From Devosia sp. (GTDB lineage: Bacteria > Pseudomonadota > Alphaproteobacteria > Rhizobiales > Devosiaceae), in NCBI RefSeq assembly GCF_028290625.1, contig NZ_JAQGJM010000038.1:1-64000 (forward strand): 64,000 nucleotides of DNA, given 5' to 3'. Below are positions 51,516 to 61,035 of this stretch, piece by piece. The position numbers and the translations under genes are program-made. The notes below the pieces were generated by a model. That model had not been told where the DNA came from. It saw only the letters and a program-made list of their open reading frames with translations, and made no database searches. The first letter of the stretch is position 1; each line of letters starts with the position of its first letter.

Positions 51516-52620
51516 AGGCGCGACGCATATCCGCGAGATAGGCGACAGTGAGCCCCGCCAGCATGAAGGCCAGCGCCTGATGGCCGACGGCGAGCCCGAT
51601 GGGCACCGAAAACAGCAGCGTGGCGATGCCGAGAGCGGCCTGTAGCACGACGAAGGCGGCGATGCGGGGCAGCCAGCCGTTGACGCCGGCAAAGCCGCCA
51701 TTGCGTGACTGGCGCCAGATGGCGAAGGCCAGATACAGCACGATGACATAGGCGATGCAGCGGTGGACGAACTGCACGGTCAGCGCATTCTCGAACAGAT
51801 TGCGCCAGAACGGCTGCATTATGCCCAGGCCATTGGGGATGATCGCGCCATCCATCAGCGGCCAGGTGTTGTAGCCCATGCCGGCATCGAGCCCGGCAAC
51901 GAAGGCGCCGGCGGCGATCTGGATGAGGATGAGCACGAGCAGGATCACGCCTGTCCAGATATTGGTGGCGGTGACCTTGCCGGGCGCCCTGCCCGGCTCC
52001 AGCGAGCGCGGCACGTAGACCAGGGCGATGAACAGCAGCGCGGCGGCGGTCAGATGCGCGGCCAACCGGTATTGCGACACCGAGGTGAGCTCGGACAGGC
52101 CGGAAGAGACCATCCACCAACCCAGCACGCCCTGGAAGCCGCCCAGCACGAACAAGCCGGCCAGCGGCCAGGCCAGCGTACGCGGAATGCGACGTTGCAC
52201 CAGGAACACCAAGAACGGCACGAGGAAGATCACGCCCAGCAAGCGGCCGATCAGGCGATGCAGATATTCCCAGAAGAAGATGGCTTTGAAGCCATCCATG
52301 GTCATGTCGATATTGTTGACCTGATATTGCGGGATTTGCTTATAGGCGTCGAATTCGGCCTGCCAGGCGGCATCGCTCAACGGCGGGATGGTGCCGGAAA
52401 TCGGCTGCCAGCTGGTGATGGAAAGTCCCGATTCAGTCAGCCGCGTGATGCCGCCAACCACGACCATGAACAGCACCGCCGCCGCCACGGCATAGAGCCA
52501 GATGCGCACCGGGCGCAGTCGATCGGCGGCAGGCAAGGTCAGGCTCAGTGCGGCATCATGGGCGGTCGTCACAGCATTATCCCGGTATCGGTCGACGGGG
52601 CGCAGTGGTATGCCCGCCAA
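51508..52620 (-). CDS. ctaA: Heme A synthase (COX15/CtaA)
   Basis: 370 residues. Eight membrane helices. Heme-ligand His residues are visible in EYLHRLIGRLLG, LAAHLTAAAL, FVHRCIAYVI and VGHQALAFML. TESGLSITSWQPISG is a family signature. It oxidises heme O to heme A for cytochrome c oxidase in the inner membrane. A GTG at 52572 is an alternative start that removes 16 weakly conserved residues. Confidence 0.95.
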   Translation of the reverse strand: MAGIPLRPVDRYRDNAVTTAHDAALSLTLPAADRLRPVRIWLYAVAAAVLFMVVVGGITRLTESGLSITSWQPISGTIPPLSDAAWQAEFDAYKQIPQYQVNNIDMTMDGFKAIFFWEYLHRLIGRLLGVIFLVPFLVFLVQRRIPRTLAWPLAGLFVLGGFQGVLGWWMVSSGLSELTSVSQYRLAAHLTAAALLFIALVYVPRSLEPGRAPGKVTATNIWTGVILLVLILIQIAAGAFVAGLDAGMGYNTWPLMDGAIIPNGLGIMQPFWRNLFENALTVQFVHRCIAYVIVLYLAFAIWRQSRNGGFAGVNGWLPRIAAFVVLQAALGIATLLFSVPIGLAVGHQALAFMLAGLTVAYLADMRRALR

Positions 52621-52648
52621 TTATGAACCGCAATAGCCGCGATGACGC

Positions 52649-52867
52649 ATGATGACGCAGCGCAAACGCAAATTTCTGGGAGTGCTGCTGATCCTCGGCT
52701 CGATCGCAGCGTGGCTAGTCGTGGGCACGACGATCTACCTGGAACTTCTCCAGGGCATGCCGTGGTTCGTGCTCATCCCGTTCTTCTGCGTCGCCGGCAT
52801 GGGCTGGATTTTTCCGGCCATGGCCCTCATCCGCTGGATGGCCAAGGATGATGCGCCCGTCGTTTAG
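52649..52867 (+). CDS. DUF2842 domain small membrane protein
   Basis: 72 residues with two hydrophobic helices (FLGVLLILGSIAAWLVVGTTIYL and WFVLIPFFCVAGMGWIFPAMAL shortened in each case by charged ends). The PAMALIRWM C-terminus is a DUF2842 hallmark. This small alphaproteobacterial family is often found divergent from or beside ctaA, as here, suggesting a role in cytochrome oxidase or heme biogenesis. It overlaps the end of the deacetylase gene by four bases. Confidence 0.82.
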   Translation: MMTQRKRKFLGVLLILGSIAAWLVVGTTIYLELLQGMPWFVLIPFFCVAGMGWIFPAMALIRWMAKDDAPVV

Positions 52868-53898
52868 CCGGTGATGCGGCCCATGATACTGAAGATGGTT
52901 CCCGTCGCAAAAACATCGACATAGCGGTTTTTCTGAAACAATCCGTTGAGCGACACCCGCGGCAGCGCCTGCGGCGTTTGGCTGTGGCGCACATAGATGC
53001 CGCCCGGCCGCGTGGTGACGCCGGTGCGGAAGCCCAGTTCGCGCGCCAGCTCGAATTCGCGCGGGCCAGCTGAGGCCGGGCCGCCGATGGGATAGGAGAT
53101 GTGCGCCGGTCGGTGACCGAACTTTGCCTGCAGGATGTCGGCCGACTGCGCCATTTCGCTGCGTGCCTGCTCGATCGGCAGCTTGGCCAATTCATAGTGA
53201 TGCACGGTATGCGCGCCGATGGTGCAGAGCGGTTCGTCGGCGAACTGCCGCAACTCGTGCCAGTCCATGATGAGGTCGAGACATTGCTGGTCGAGGTCAT
53301 AGCCGTGAGCCGCCGCAAAGCCGCGCATCAAAACGACGCGATCTGCTTCGGGCATTTTGCGCATTCGCCAGTAGAGCACATCATAGGCCGCTTGTTTCAG
53401 CGCCAAGGTGCTGGTGTCGAGGCGTTTGGCTTCGATGGTGACGGCGTCGTGCCGGGCAATAATATCCTCGATCGCCTGCCACCAGACTTCCCCGGTTCCA
53501 TCGACCAGGGCGGTGGGCACATAGAGCGTGAACGGGCAATCCTGCCGCCGCAGCACCGGCAGCGCGTATTGCAGGTTATCCTTGTAGGCGTCGTCGAAGG
53601 TGAGGACGACGAAGGGTCGCTCGTGGTCGTCGGTCGAAGCCACGCGGATGACCGCTTCGTCCATGCTGACGATGTCGATATCGAGCGCCCGAACGCGCTC
53701 GATACAGTATTCCAGAAAGTCAGGCCGCACCTGCAGGATGGCATTCGGCGAGAACTCCGCCGGCGCATCGGGCAGCACGCGGTGCAGTGTGAAAATGACG
53801 CCGCGCGACGAGGAAAGCGACCGGATCAGCCCCGGCAGGCGGGACAGCCACAGCGCTTCGAACATGGCGCCGATGGCGGCGTATTTCAGAGACGGCAC
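52864..53898 (-). CDS. Polysaccharide deacetylase (NodB/CE4-like)
   Basis: 344 residues from the GTG at 53898, preceded by GGGGG. The frame continues to 54015 but would overlap the chain-length gene, and ATG at 53868 is another option. The NodB domain shows VVLTFDDAYKDN, which carries the catalytic Asp pair, and IGAHTVHHYELAKL, which gives the metal His residues. ISYPIGG follows. Expected to de-N- or de-O-acetylate the exopolysaccharide. It starts 19 bases after the chain-length determinant stop. Confidence 0.85.
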   Translation of the reverse strand: MPSLKYAAIGAMFEALWLSRLPGLIRSLSSSRGVIFTLHRVLPDAPAEFSPNAILQVRPDFLEYCIERVRALDIDIVSMDEAVIRVASTDDHERPFVVLTFDDAYKDNLQYALPVLRRQDCPFTLYVPTALVDGTGEVWWQAIEDIIARHDAVTIEAKRLDTSTLALKQAAYDVLYWRMRKMPEADRVVLMRGFAAAHGYDLDQQCLDLIMDWHELRQFADEPLCTIGAHTVHHYELAKLPIEQARSEMAQSADILQAKFGHRPAHISYPIGGPASAGPREFELARELGFRTGVTTRPGGIYVRHSQTPQALPRVSLNGLFQKNRYVDVFATGTIFSIMGRITG

Positions 53899-53917
53899 GC
53901 GGGGACCCCCGACTGAA

Positions 53918-56320
53918 TTATGCCGCGACCAATTCGGGCGTGGTGACGATATCGGCGCGGCCAAAGCCGGCATCGGCCAATTGCTGGCGCAGGTCCTCGA
54001 CGTCGGTAGCGTCATCGCTGGCGACCAGCACTAGTCGCCCTTCGAGGTCGGCGAACAGGGGGAGTGTCGAGGTCATGCCGACCCGGCCGGTCATCAGCAC
54101 CACGACTTCATAGATATCGCCCAGCGCTTCGATCAGCGTCAGCGGCTTGGGCGAGCGGCGGTCGATGGTCGCGCCCTGCCCCCATGGCACTTCGGCAAAG
54201 CTGTTGTCGCTGGACTTGTGCACGACATCACCGAAGCTGGCTTCATCCGTGCTGAGGTCGGATAGTCCGGCATCGTCGGAGCGGCGGGCGCTGCCGGCAT
54301 CGACCAGGGCAACGCTCAGCCCCTTGTCGAGCGCATCAGCCACCAGCGCCTCGGCTAGTGTTTCGCATTCCACATTGGAACGGTGCCCGGCGAGCAGCAC
54401 CAGCCTGGTGCGGCCAAGCGCTAGATCGGCGGACAAGTCGGCAAAGGCCGTATGGGCCGATTGCGGCCGCTGCGCAACGGGAGCCGGCGGCAACGCAGTT
54501 TCAGACCGCGTCCGGACTGGCGGCGCGGGCAGCACAGGCGCTGCCGGTGGCGCGATGGCGCGTTCGACCTCATGCTGCTCATCCTCGGTCAGTTGCGGCT
54601 CAGGCTCTGGCTCGGCCAGCACTGCCTTGATGAAGCGGGCGCGGTCGGCCTGGTCGACATCGTGTTCGCTGGCGAATAGCGGCGCAGCTGGCTCGGCGAG
54701 GGGGACTGTCACGGCTACCGCAGCAACAAGTTCCTCTGGCGTTTCGAATGCAGGTGGTGCCTCGAAGGCCGCAACTTCCGGCTCGGCATCGTCCAGCGTG
54801 GTGATCTCGGCGTCGAGCCCAGGCGCTTCCGTCCACTGCTGGTCGGCCTCAAGCTCGGTCTCCATGAATGGGACCGTCTCAAGCTCGTCCTGTGGCCGCG
54901 GCTCGTGGTCGTCTTCGTAGGCAGCGCGGCGACCTTCGACGATGGCCCGGCCGGACATCAGCTCACCCAGGATGACAAGGCCAATCTGGGCGGCAGCGGC
55001 AACAATGCCGACCGCCAGCAGGATCAGCGGCGTCTTGGGCGAGGCCGGGCTCACCGACGCGGCAGCAAGCGAGACCACACGCACGTCAGGTAGCGCCTCG
55101 GTGCGCGTCGTGGCTTCGCTGTAGCGCTGCAGATAGCTGGCCAGCAGGTCGCGCTGCGCCTTGGCTTCGCGCTCCAGGCTGTCCAGGGTGACGGTGTTGG
55201 TAGTGGCAGCCGAGGCCGAGCCCTTTGCGCGGGTCAGCTCGGTGCGCAGCGAGGTTTCGAGATTGGCCTCGATTTCGGCTTCCGATTCCAGTCCCTCGGC
55301 GACGCGGCGGCCTTCGATATTGATCTGGTTGTTCAGCTCATTGATCTGGGCGACCAGCGCCTGGATGGTCGGATGATTAGGCAGTAGTGTTGCGGCCTTC
55401 TGCGCCTGCTCACCCTGCAGCCGGGCCTTTTCCTGGGTCAATTGCTGGATGACGGCGGAGGCGCGCACATCGGCGATGCCGTCGATCGGCGCCCCACGTT
55501 CCAGCAGACCACGGATCAAAGAGGCCCGCGACAGGGCCGCGCTCTTGCGCTCCTGCGCGGCGCTGATCTGGGTGGCGACGCTGGACAGGTCCTGGTCTGC
55601 GAGGCTGGTATTGTTGGCGCCAACGAACAGGTCGTTCTGCACCTTGAAGTTGGCGACGGCGTTTTCCGCATCGGTGACCGATACGCGTAGCTTGGCGATT
55701 TCATTGCCGAGCCAGCCGGAGGCCTCGACAGTGTCGGACAGCGACAGGTCGGTGCGGCGCGCCACGTGGGCATTGGCGACGGCATTGGCGATCTTGGCGG
55801 CGAGTTCCGGATCGACCGAACGCACCAGCACAGTGATGATGGCCGAATCGCGCTCCTGGATCACCGTCATGCGGTCGAGCAGGTTGGAGAGCACGGTTTC
55901 ATCGACATTGGCCGGCGCAGCCTTGCGGCCCAGAAACTGCGAAATGATGCCCAGCGGCGACGGCCCGCTGCCGCTGCCATTGAACTCGGGGACGGAGCGC
56001 AGGTCGAGCTGGTCGATGACGTTGAGCAGGGTCTCGCGCGACTTGATCAGCTCAATCTGGCTGGAGACGACGCCCGCTGCCAAGCCGCTGACCGCAGCCG
56101 AAGGCCCATTCCCCGCCGTGTCGAACACGTTGCTGCGCGGCTCGACCAGGATGCCGGCCGAACTCTCATACATGCGCGGCACCAGCATCAGCAGCGCGAA
56201 GGTGGCGGCCAGCAATAGCAGGGTCACCACGATGATGCGTGGCAGACGCTTGACGACCGCGCCGAGTACGGCGCCCAGATCTATTCTTGCATCGCGCAAA
56301 GCCTGCGATTCATAGGCCAT
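53918..56320 (-). CDS. Polysaccharide chain-length determinant (Wzz/GumC/ExoP-like) with degenerate kinase domain
   Basis: 800 residues. The N-terminal Wzz domain has membrane helices near residues 33-50 and 425-450 and a long periplasmic coiled-coil region between them. An acidic, Pro/Ala-rich cytoplasmic linker (about 460-630) leads to a C-terminal domain shaped like a bacterial tyrosine kinase. The Walker A is lost: the P-loop position reads GHRSNVECET (residues 645-654) with no GKS/T. The Asp of Walker A' is partly kept (VALVDAGSARR). The usual Tyr-rich tail is missing. It is likely a structural co-polymerase without kinase activity. A stem-loop covers its start region. Confidence 0.87.
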   Translation of the reverse strand: MAYESQALRDARIDLGAVLGAVVKRLPRIIVVTLLLLAATFALLMLVPRMYESSAGILVEPRSNVFDTAGNGPSAAVSGLAAGVVSSQIELIKSRETLLNVIDQLDLRSVPEFNGSGSGPSPLGIISQFLGRKAAPANVDETVLSNLLDRMTVIQERDSAIITVLVRSVDPELAAKIANAVANAHVARRTDLSLSDTVEASGWLGNEIAKLRVSVTDAENAVANFKVQNDLFVGANNTSLADQDLSSVATQISAAQERKSAALSRASLIRGLLERGAPIDGIADVRASAVIQQLTQEKARLQGEQAQKAATLLPNHPTIQALVAQINELNNQINIEGRRVAEGLESEAEIEANLETSLRTELTRAKGSASAATTNTVTLDSLEREAKAQRDLLASYLQRYSEATTRTEALPDVRVVSLAAASVSPASPKTPLILLAVGIVAAAAQIGLVILGELMSGRAIVEGRRAAYEDDHEPRPQDELETVPFMETELEADQQWTEAPGLDAEITTLDDAEPEVAAFEAPPAFETPEELVAAVAVTVPLAEPAAPLFASEHDVDQADRARFIKAVLAEPEPEPQLTEDEQHEVERAIAPPAAPVLPAPPVRTRSETALPPAPVAQRPQSAHTAFADLSADLALGRTRLVLLAGHRSNVECETLAEALVADALDKGLSVALVDAGSARRSDDAGLSDLSTDEASFGDVVHKSSDNSFAEVPWGQGATIDRRSPKPLTLIEALGDIYEVVVLMTGRVGMTSTLPLFADLEGRLVLVASDDATDVEDLRQQLADAGFGRADIVTTPELVAA

Positions 56321-56371
56321 TGCTTACCTCGCGTGTTCGGGGGGATTTATCGCCCCATCGTGGTAAGCAAT
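56319..56371 (-). promoter_or_regulatory. 5'-leader hairpin hiding the start of the chain-length gene
   Basis: On the minus strand ATTGCTTACC (56371-56362) is perfectly complementary to GGTAAGCAAT (56328-56319). The 3' arm includes part of the ribosome site GAGG and the first two bases of the AUG. Inside the loop a GGGG/CCCC pairing adds stability. Confidence 0.55.
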
Positions 56372-56472
56372 CCGTTAAAGCATTTGCAGATCGCAACAAT
56401 ACGCTGCCGCTCTAAGGGAAATCTTAACCATCCCAGCAGACACTCCGGCCATCAAACCCGAGCTGGATTCTC

Positions 56473-57021
56473 ATGCGCTGGCTGCCCGTTCTCACCATTG
56501 CATTGATGCTGCCGCTGGCATCCTGCGCCACCGTGCCGGCGACGTACCTCGTCGACACCAAAGGCCCGTACCAGCTCGACACTGGCGACGCCGTGCGGGT
56601 GACCGTCTATGGCGATGCCGACCTGACCGAAACCTACCGCGTGGATGATAGTGGCTCGATCGCCTTTCCACTGGTGGGCACGGTGCCAGTGCGCGGACAG
56701 ACCACCAAAGTGGCCGCCGCGCGTCTCGCGGCAGCGCTGTCCAACGGCTATATGCGCAACCCCAATGTGGCGGTGGAAGTGGCGGAATACCGCCCCTTCT
56801 TCATCCAGGGCGAAGTCACCAATGCCGGCCAGTTCCCCTATGTCTATGGCATGACCGTCCGGGCCGCGATCAGTACGGCTGGCGGCTTCTCGGATACCGC
56901 CGATCGCAACCGCGCCGTGGTCTATCGTCGCCAGGGCAACGAGATGGTCAAGGGTGCCGTCGACCTCGATTTCCCCATCTATCCCGGCGATACCATCGTC
57001 GTGAACGAACGCTGGTTCTAG
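56473..57021 (+). CDS. Polysaccharide export lipoprotein (Wza-like, short)
   Basis: 182 residues. The signal sequence ends in a lipobox (LASC). The polysaccharide export domain (YQLDTGDAVRVTVYGDADL) and one SLBB-like domain (FFIQGEVTNAGQFPYVYGMTVRAAI) follow. It is about half the length of E. coli Wza, lacking the C-terminal outer-membrane helix and extra domains, as is usual for short alphaproteobacterial forms such as ExoF/GumB. It forms the outer-membrane or periplasmic conduit for the exopolysaccharide. It diverges from the chain-length gene. Confidence 0.88.
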   Translation: MRWLPVLTIALMLPLASCATVPATYLVDTKGPYQLDTGDAVRVTVYGDADLTETYRVDDSGSIAFPLVGTVPVRGQTTKVAAARLAAALSNGYMRNPNVAVEVAEYRPFFIQGEVTNAGQFPYVYGMTVRAAISTAGGFSDTADRNRAVVYRRQGNEMVKGAVDLDFPIYPGDTIVVNERWF

Positions 57022-57024
57022 CCG

Positions 57025-58152
57025 GTGGCAACAGCGCGCAAACTGCGCATCCTGCAAGTCATGCGCGCTCCGGTGGGCGGGCTGTTCCGCCATGTCGCCG
57101 ACCTGACGCGGTCGCTCGCGGCCGACGGCCACGAAATCGGCATCGTCGTCGATAGCCTCGCCAATGACGCGCAGACCGAAACCCGGCTGGCGGCGCTTGA
57201 GCCCTTTGCCAGCCTGGGCATTCACCGCTTCGCCATGCCGCATGTGCTGGGCCGCGGCGACCTGGTGACGCCGCTGGCTGTGCGCCGGCTGGTCAACAAA
57301 CTGAATATCGACGTGCTGCATGGCCACGGCGCCAAGGGCGGTTTTTACGCGCGGCTGGCCAAGATCGGCAAACGCAAGCCGATCGCGATCTACACCCCCC
57401 ACGGCGGCGTGCTGCACTTCTCCGCCAGCTCTCGCTCCGGCCAGGTTTTCCACCTGCTCGAGCGCAAGCTGATGGCGCAGACGGCGGCGATCATCTTCGA
57501 AAGCGCTTTCGCCAAACGAACCTATAGCGCGGTGATCGAAGAGCCGAGCTGTCCCAGCCCGGTAATCCATAACGGCCTGAACCAGGACGAATTCGTCCCG
57601 GTGCCTGCTAATGACGACGCAGCGGATTTCGTCTTCGTCGGCGAATTGCGCGATCTCAAGGGCATTCACGTGCTGATTGACGCACTGGCCGAGGTGCGGC
57701 GCTCCGATGGGACGCCAGCCACACTGGTCATGGCGGGCGATGGCCCGGCCCGTGCCGCACTGGCGACACAGATCGCCAAGCTCAAAATGCAAGACCGGGT
57801 GGAACTGGCAGGAGCCCAACCGGCGCGGGCGATGTTCGCACGCGGGCGCTGCGCCGTGGTGCCGTCGCTGGCCGAGTCCCTGCCCTATGTGGTGTTGGAG
57901 GCCGCAGCCGCTCAACTGCCGGTGATCGCCACCAAGGTGGGCGGCATTCCCGAGATTTTCGGGCCTACGGCGGCCAGCCTGATTGCCGCTGGCGATCCCC
58001 TTGCCCTGCGCGAGGCCATGCAGGGCGTCCTCGACGATCCGAGAGGCGCCCATATCGAGATGAAAACCCGGCTGGCGCACATTGCCGAGGCCTTCTCGCT
58101 GGAGCGGATGGCGGGCGATATCGCGGCGCTCTACGCCAGCCTCTCGACCTAA
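57025..58152 (+). CDS. Glycosyltransferase family 4-like protein
   Basis: 375 residues from the GTG at 57025, three bases after the export-protein stop. It is a GT-B fold: N-terminal RAPVGGLFRHVADLTRSLAADGHE, nucleotide-sugar domain FVFVGELRDLKGIHVLIDAL and VVPSLAESLPYVVLEAAAA with the conserved donor-site Glu. It adds a sugar to the lipid-linked repeat unit on the cytoplasmic side of the membrane. Confidence 0.9.
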   Translation: MATARKLRILQVMRAPVGGLFRHVADLTRSLAADGHEIGIVVDSLANDAQTETRLAALEPFASLGIHRFAMPHVLGRGDLVTPLAVRRLVNKLNIDVLHGHGAKGGFYARLAKIGKRKPIAIYTPHGGVLHFSASSRSGQVFHLLERKLMAQTAAIIFESAFAKRTYSAVIEEPSCPSPVIHNGLNQDEFVPVPANDDAADFVFVGELRDLKGIHVLIDALAEVRRSDGTPATLVMAGDGPARAALATQIAKLKMQDRVELAGAQPARAMFARGRCAVVPSLAESLPYVVLEAAAAQLPVIATKVGGIPEIFGPTAASLIAAGDPLALREAMQGVLDDPRGAHIEMKTRLAHIAEAFSLERMAGDIAALYASLST

Positions 58153-58228
58153 TCCTCACGGCCAATTTCACCGAGTCTTCACTCCTTGCGCCGATGATGG
58201 CGCCGAGTACGAGTACCGGTGGCGTCAA

Positions 58229-59752
58229 ATGTATCGCGTAGACCCTAAACAGGCTGTGCTGGAGCACGTCTCCAAGCAATCCGAGGCCGGTCCCGCCGGC
58301 CGCACACTGTCGCCTCAGGCCGAAGCCATCATCGCCGCCCCCATGGAGCGCGGCTATTCGGGCGCGGTGATCGTCGGCATCGCACAGGCTGCCGAGGCCG
58401 TGCTCTTGGCGCTGCTGGGCTACGGCATCTACGAAGTCTATGTGCAACTGGGCGAGCCCTCCTTTTATGTCCCGGTGATCCTGGCCTCGTGCCTGCTGGC
58501 CAATGTGCTGTTCAACGGTGCGCGAACCCATCGCATCACCGCCTATCGCACCCTGCTCAGCCAGCTCAGCCGGGTGCTGATCGGCTGGACGCTGGTCATG
58601 CTGGTGCTGTCCATCACCGTGTTCTTCCTCAAGGCGTCGGACATGGTGTCCCGCGTCTGGCTGCTGAGCTGGTACGTGGGCGGCGCAGTGGGGCTGGTGT
58701 CCTATCGGCTGGCCCTACGGGCGCTGGTCTGGCACTGGACCAAGATGGGCCGCTTGAAGCGCCGCACCGTGATCGTCGGCGGCGGCCACGACGCCGAAAC
58801 CCTGATTCAGCAGATCGACAAGGGCGCCTCCAACGATATCGGGCTGCTTGGCCTGTTCGATGATCGCGTCGACGACCGCTCGCCCGAAACCGTCGCCGGT
58901 TGCCCCAAGCTGGGTAAAGTCGCCGATCTCATCGAGTTTGCGCGCCGCTCGCCGGTCGACCTGGTGATCGTCTCCATGCCGCTTTCGGCAGAAAAGCGCG
59001 TGCTGGAAATGCTGACCCAGCTCTGGGTGCTGCCGGTCGATATTCGGCTCTCGGCCCACATGAGCAAGCTCAAGTTCACCAACAAGGCCTATTCCTATGT
59101 CGGCGACATTGCCGTGTTCGACATGGCCGACCGGCCGATTTCGGACTGGAACCTGATCTTCAAATGGGTGTTCGACAAGATCGTGGCGCTGACCGCGCTG
59201 GTCGTGTTTTCGCCGATCATGCTGGCGACCGCCATCGCCATCAAGCTGGAGAGCAAAGGCCCCGTGTTCTTCATGCAGAACCGGCACGGCTTCAATAACG
59301 AGCTAATCAAGATCTACAAATTCCGCTCGATGCGCACCGACATGCTGGATGCCGGCGCCACAAAGCTCGTTACCAAGGGCGATCCCCGCGTCACTCGGGT
59401 GGGTCGCTTTATCCGCAAGACCTCGATCGACGAGCTGCCGCAGCTGCTCAACGTGCTCAAGGGCGAGCTGTCCATCGTCGGCCCCCGCCCCCATGCGCTC
59501 CAGGCAAAGGCCGACAACAAGCTCTATTACGAAGCTGTCGAGGGCTATTTCGCGCGCCATCGCGTCAAGCCCGGCATGACCGGCTGGGCCCAGGTCAACG
59601 GCTGGCGCGGCGAGACCGACACAATCGACAAGATCATGCAGCGCGTGAACCACGACCTCTATTACATCGAGCACTGGTCGATTCTGCTCGATCTCTACAT
59701 CGTGGCCATGACCCCGGTATCGCTCGTCTCCAAGAACGAGAACGCCTATTGA
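58229..59752 (+). CDS. Undecaprenyl-phosphate sugar phosphotransferase (WcaJ/ExoY-like)
   Basis: 507 residues from the ATG at 58229. The longer frame to 58082 would overlap the previous gene by 71 bases. It has four N-terminal membrane helices, a CoA-binding-like Rossmann domain (RTVIVGGGHDAETLI), and a C-terminal bacterial sugar transferase domain: GPVFFMQNRHGFNN, IYKFRSM, GDPRVTRVGRFIRKTSIDELPQL and GPRPHAL. It starts the repeat unit by moving sugar-1-phosphate onto undecaprenyl phosphate. Confidence 0.93.
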   Translation: MYRVDPKQAVLEHVSKQSEAGPAGRTLSPQAEAIIAAPMERGYSGAVIVGIAQAAEAVLLALLGYGIYEVYVQLGEPSFYVPVILASCLLANVLFNGARTHRITAYRTLLSQLSRVLIGWTLVMLVLSITVFFLKASDMVSRVWLLSWYVGGAVGLVSYRLALRALVWHWTKMGRLKRRTVIVGGGHDAETLIQQIDKGASNDIGLLGLFDDRVDDRSPETVAGCPKLGKVADLIEFARRSPVDLVIVSMPLSAEKRVLEMLTQLWVLPVDIRLSAHMSKLKFTNKAYSYVGDIAVFDMADRPISDWNLIFKWVFDKIVALTALVVFSPIMLATAIAIKLESKGPVFFMQNRHGFNNELIKIYKFRSMRTDMLDAGATKLVTKGDPRVTRVGRFIRKTSIDELPQLLNVLKGELSIVGPRPHALQAKADNKLYYEAVEGYFARHRVKPGMTGWAQVNGWRGETDTIDKIMQRVNHDLYYIEHWSILLDLYIVAMTPVSLVSKNENAY

Positions 59753-61035
59753 GCCTCGCGGGCACCATCGGCTCCGATAGCTTCAAGGCCGCCTCCAAGC
59801 GACTCGGCCGCGCTTATCTGCGCAGCAAGGTGCAGGTGCTGTTCGATTTCCTGGTTGGATTCTGGATTTTCACCGGTTGCCTGGTGTTCGTCGAGCCGTC
59901 GCCCTACGAGGTCAGTTTCCTCCTGGTCCTGCCGTTCGCCTTCATGGCCGGCATGGGCGTTTATCGCTCCACTCTGGGGCTGCTGGCCATGTTCGTCGCC
60001 TTCATTCCCTTTGCGTTGATCTCGGCGTTCCAGGCGCGGGTACTGTCGATCACGGACGAGATCATCTTCGTCAGCGTCACTGCCTTCATGCTGCTCACCA
60101 GCTATTTCGTGGCCAACTACGTGGCCGAGCAGACAGAGCGGCGCATGCGGCTGGTGATGAACGCCTATACGGCCGCCGCCCTGATCAGCGCCGTGATCGG
60201 CACCCTCGCCTATCTGGGTTTGATGCCGTCGGCCGATACGTTCCTGCTCTATGGCCGCGCCAAGGCCATGTTCAACGACCCCAATGTGTTCGGGCCGTTC
60301 CTGATCCTGCCGGCAATGTATGCCCTGCAGCGTGTCCTCCTGGGTACGACCCGCAAGGCGTTCTGGGCCGGTGCGGTCTATATGGTGCTGTTCATCGGCG
60401 TGTTCGCCAGTTTTTCGCGCGCGGCCTGGGGGCACTTCGCGTTTTCGTCGATCATCGTGCTCGTGCTGTGCTTCTGGCTGGAGGCGCGGGCGCACGAAAA
60501 AGTGCGCATCATGATCCTGTCGCTGGTGGGCGTCGGCATGCTGGTTGTGGCGCTCGGCGGGCTGCTCAGCATTCCCTCGGTCAACAGGCTGTTCGAGACA
60601 CGCGCGGCGAGCCAGAACTATGACAGCGGGGAAACCGGCCGGTTCGGCCGCCAGGGCTATGCCTGGGAGCTGGCGATCGCCCATCCGCTGGGGATCGGCC
60701 CGCGCGAATTCAGCTTCATGCGGGTCAGCGAACTGCCGCACAATGTCTATGTCAACGTGCTGCACGCCTATGGCTGGGGCGGCGGCGCCGTCTACTATCT
60801 CCTGGTGATCCTGACGCTGTGGCGCGGCATAGCCAGCCTGACCAAGCCCTCCCCCTACCGCCTGATGATGATTCCCCTGGTCGCGACCTACACAATGCTG
60901 GTTGGGGAATCGGCCATCATCGACAGCGATCACTGGCGGCATTACTTCCTGCTGGTCGGCCTGATCTGGGGTGTGGCCAGCGCCATCAATCACGGCAAGC
61001 GCGACCCGATCCCGCGGGACGCCATGCTCATCTGA
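59749..61035 (+). CDS. O-antigen ligase/polymerase family (Wzy-like)
   Basis: 428 residues, about ten membrane helices. The TTG start overlaps the stop of the phosphotransferase gene, so translation is coupled. The Wzy_C region shows a large loop after FETRAASQNYDSGETGRFGRQG, then AHPLGIGP and a PHNVYVNVLHAYGWGG motif typical of O-antigen polymerases/ligases. It likely polymerises the exopolysaccharide repeat units in the periplasm. Confidence 0.87.
   Translation: MSLAGTIGSDSFKAASKRLGRAYLRSKVQVLFDFLVGFWIFTGCLVFVEPSPYEVSFLLVLPFAFMAGMGVYRSTLGLLAMFVAFIPFALISAFQARVLSITDEIIFVSVTAFMLLTSYFVANYVAEQTERRMRLVMNAYTAAALISAVIGTLAYLGLMPSADTFLLYGRAKAMFNDPNVFGPFLILPAMYALQRVLLGTTRKAFWAGAVYMVLFIGVFASFSRAAWGHFAFSSIIVLVLCFWLEARAHEKVRIMILSLVGVGMLVVALGGLLSIPSVNRLFETRAASQNYDSGETGRFGRQGYAWELAIAHPLGIGPREFSFMRVSELPHNVYVNVLHAYGWGGGAVYYLLVILTLWRGIASLTKPSPYRLMMIPLVATYTMLVGESAIIDSDHWRHYFLLVGLIWGVASAINHGKRDPIPRDAMLI

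Noticed and set aside
56452..58080. A 542-codon minus-strand frame across the export lipoprotein and glycosyltransferase genes
   Set aside because: Both plus-strand genes have clear motifs; the antisense frame is His/Arg-rich and resembles no family.
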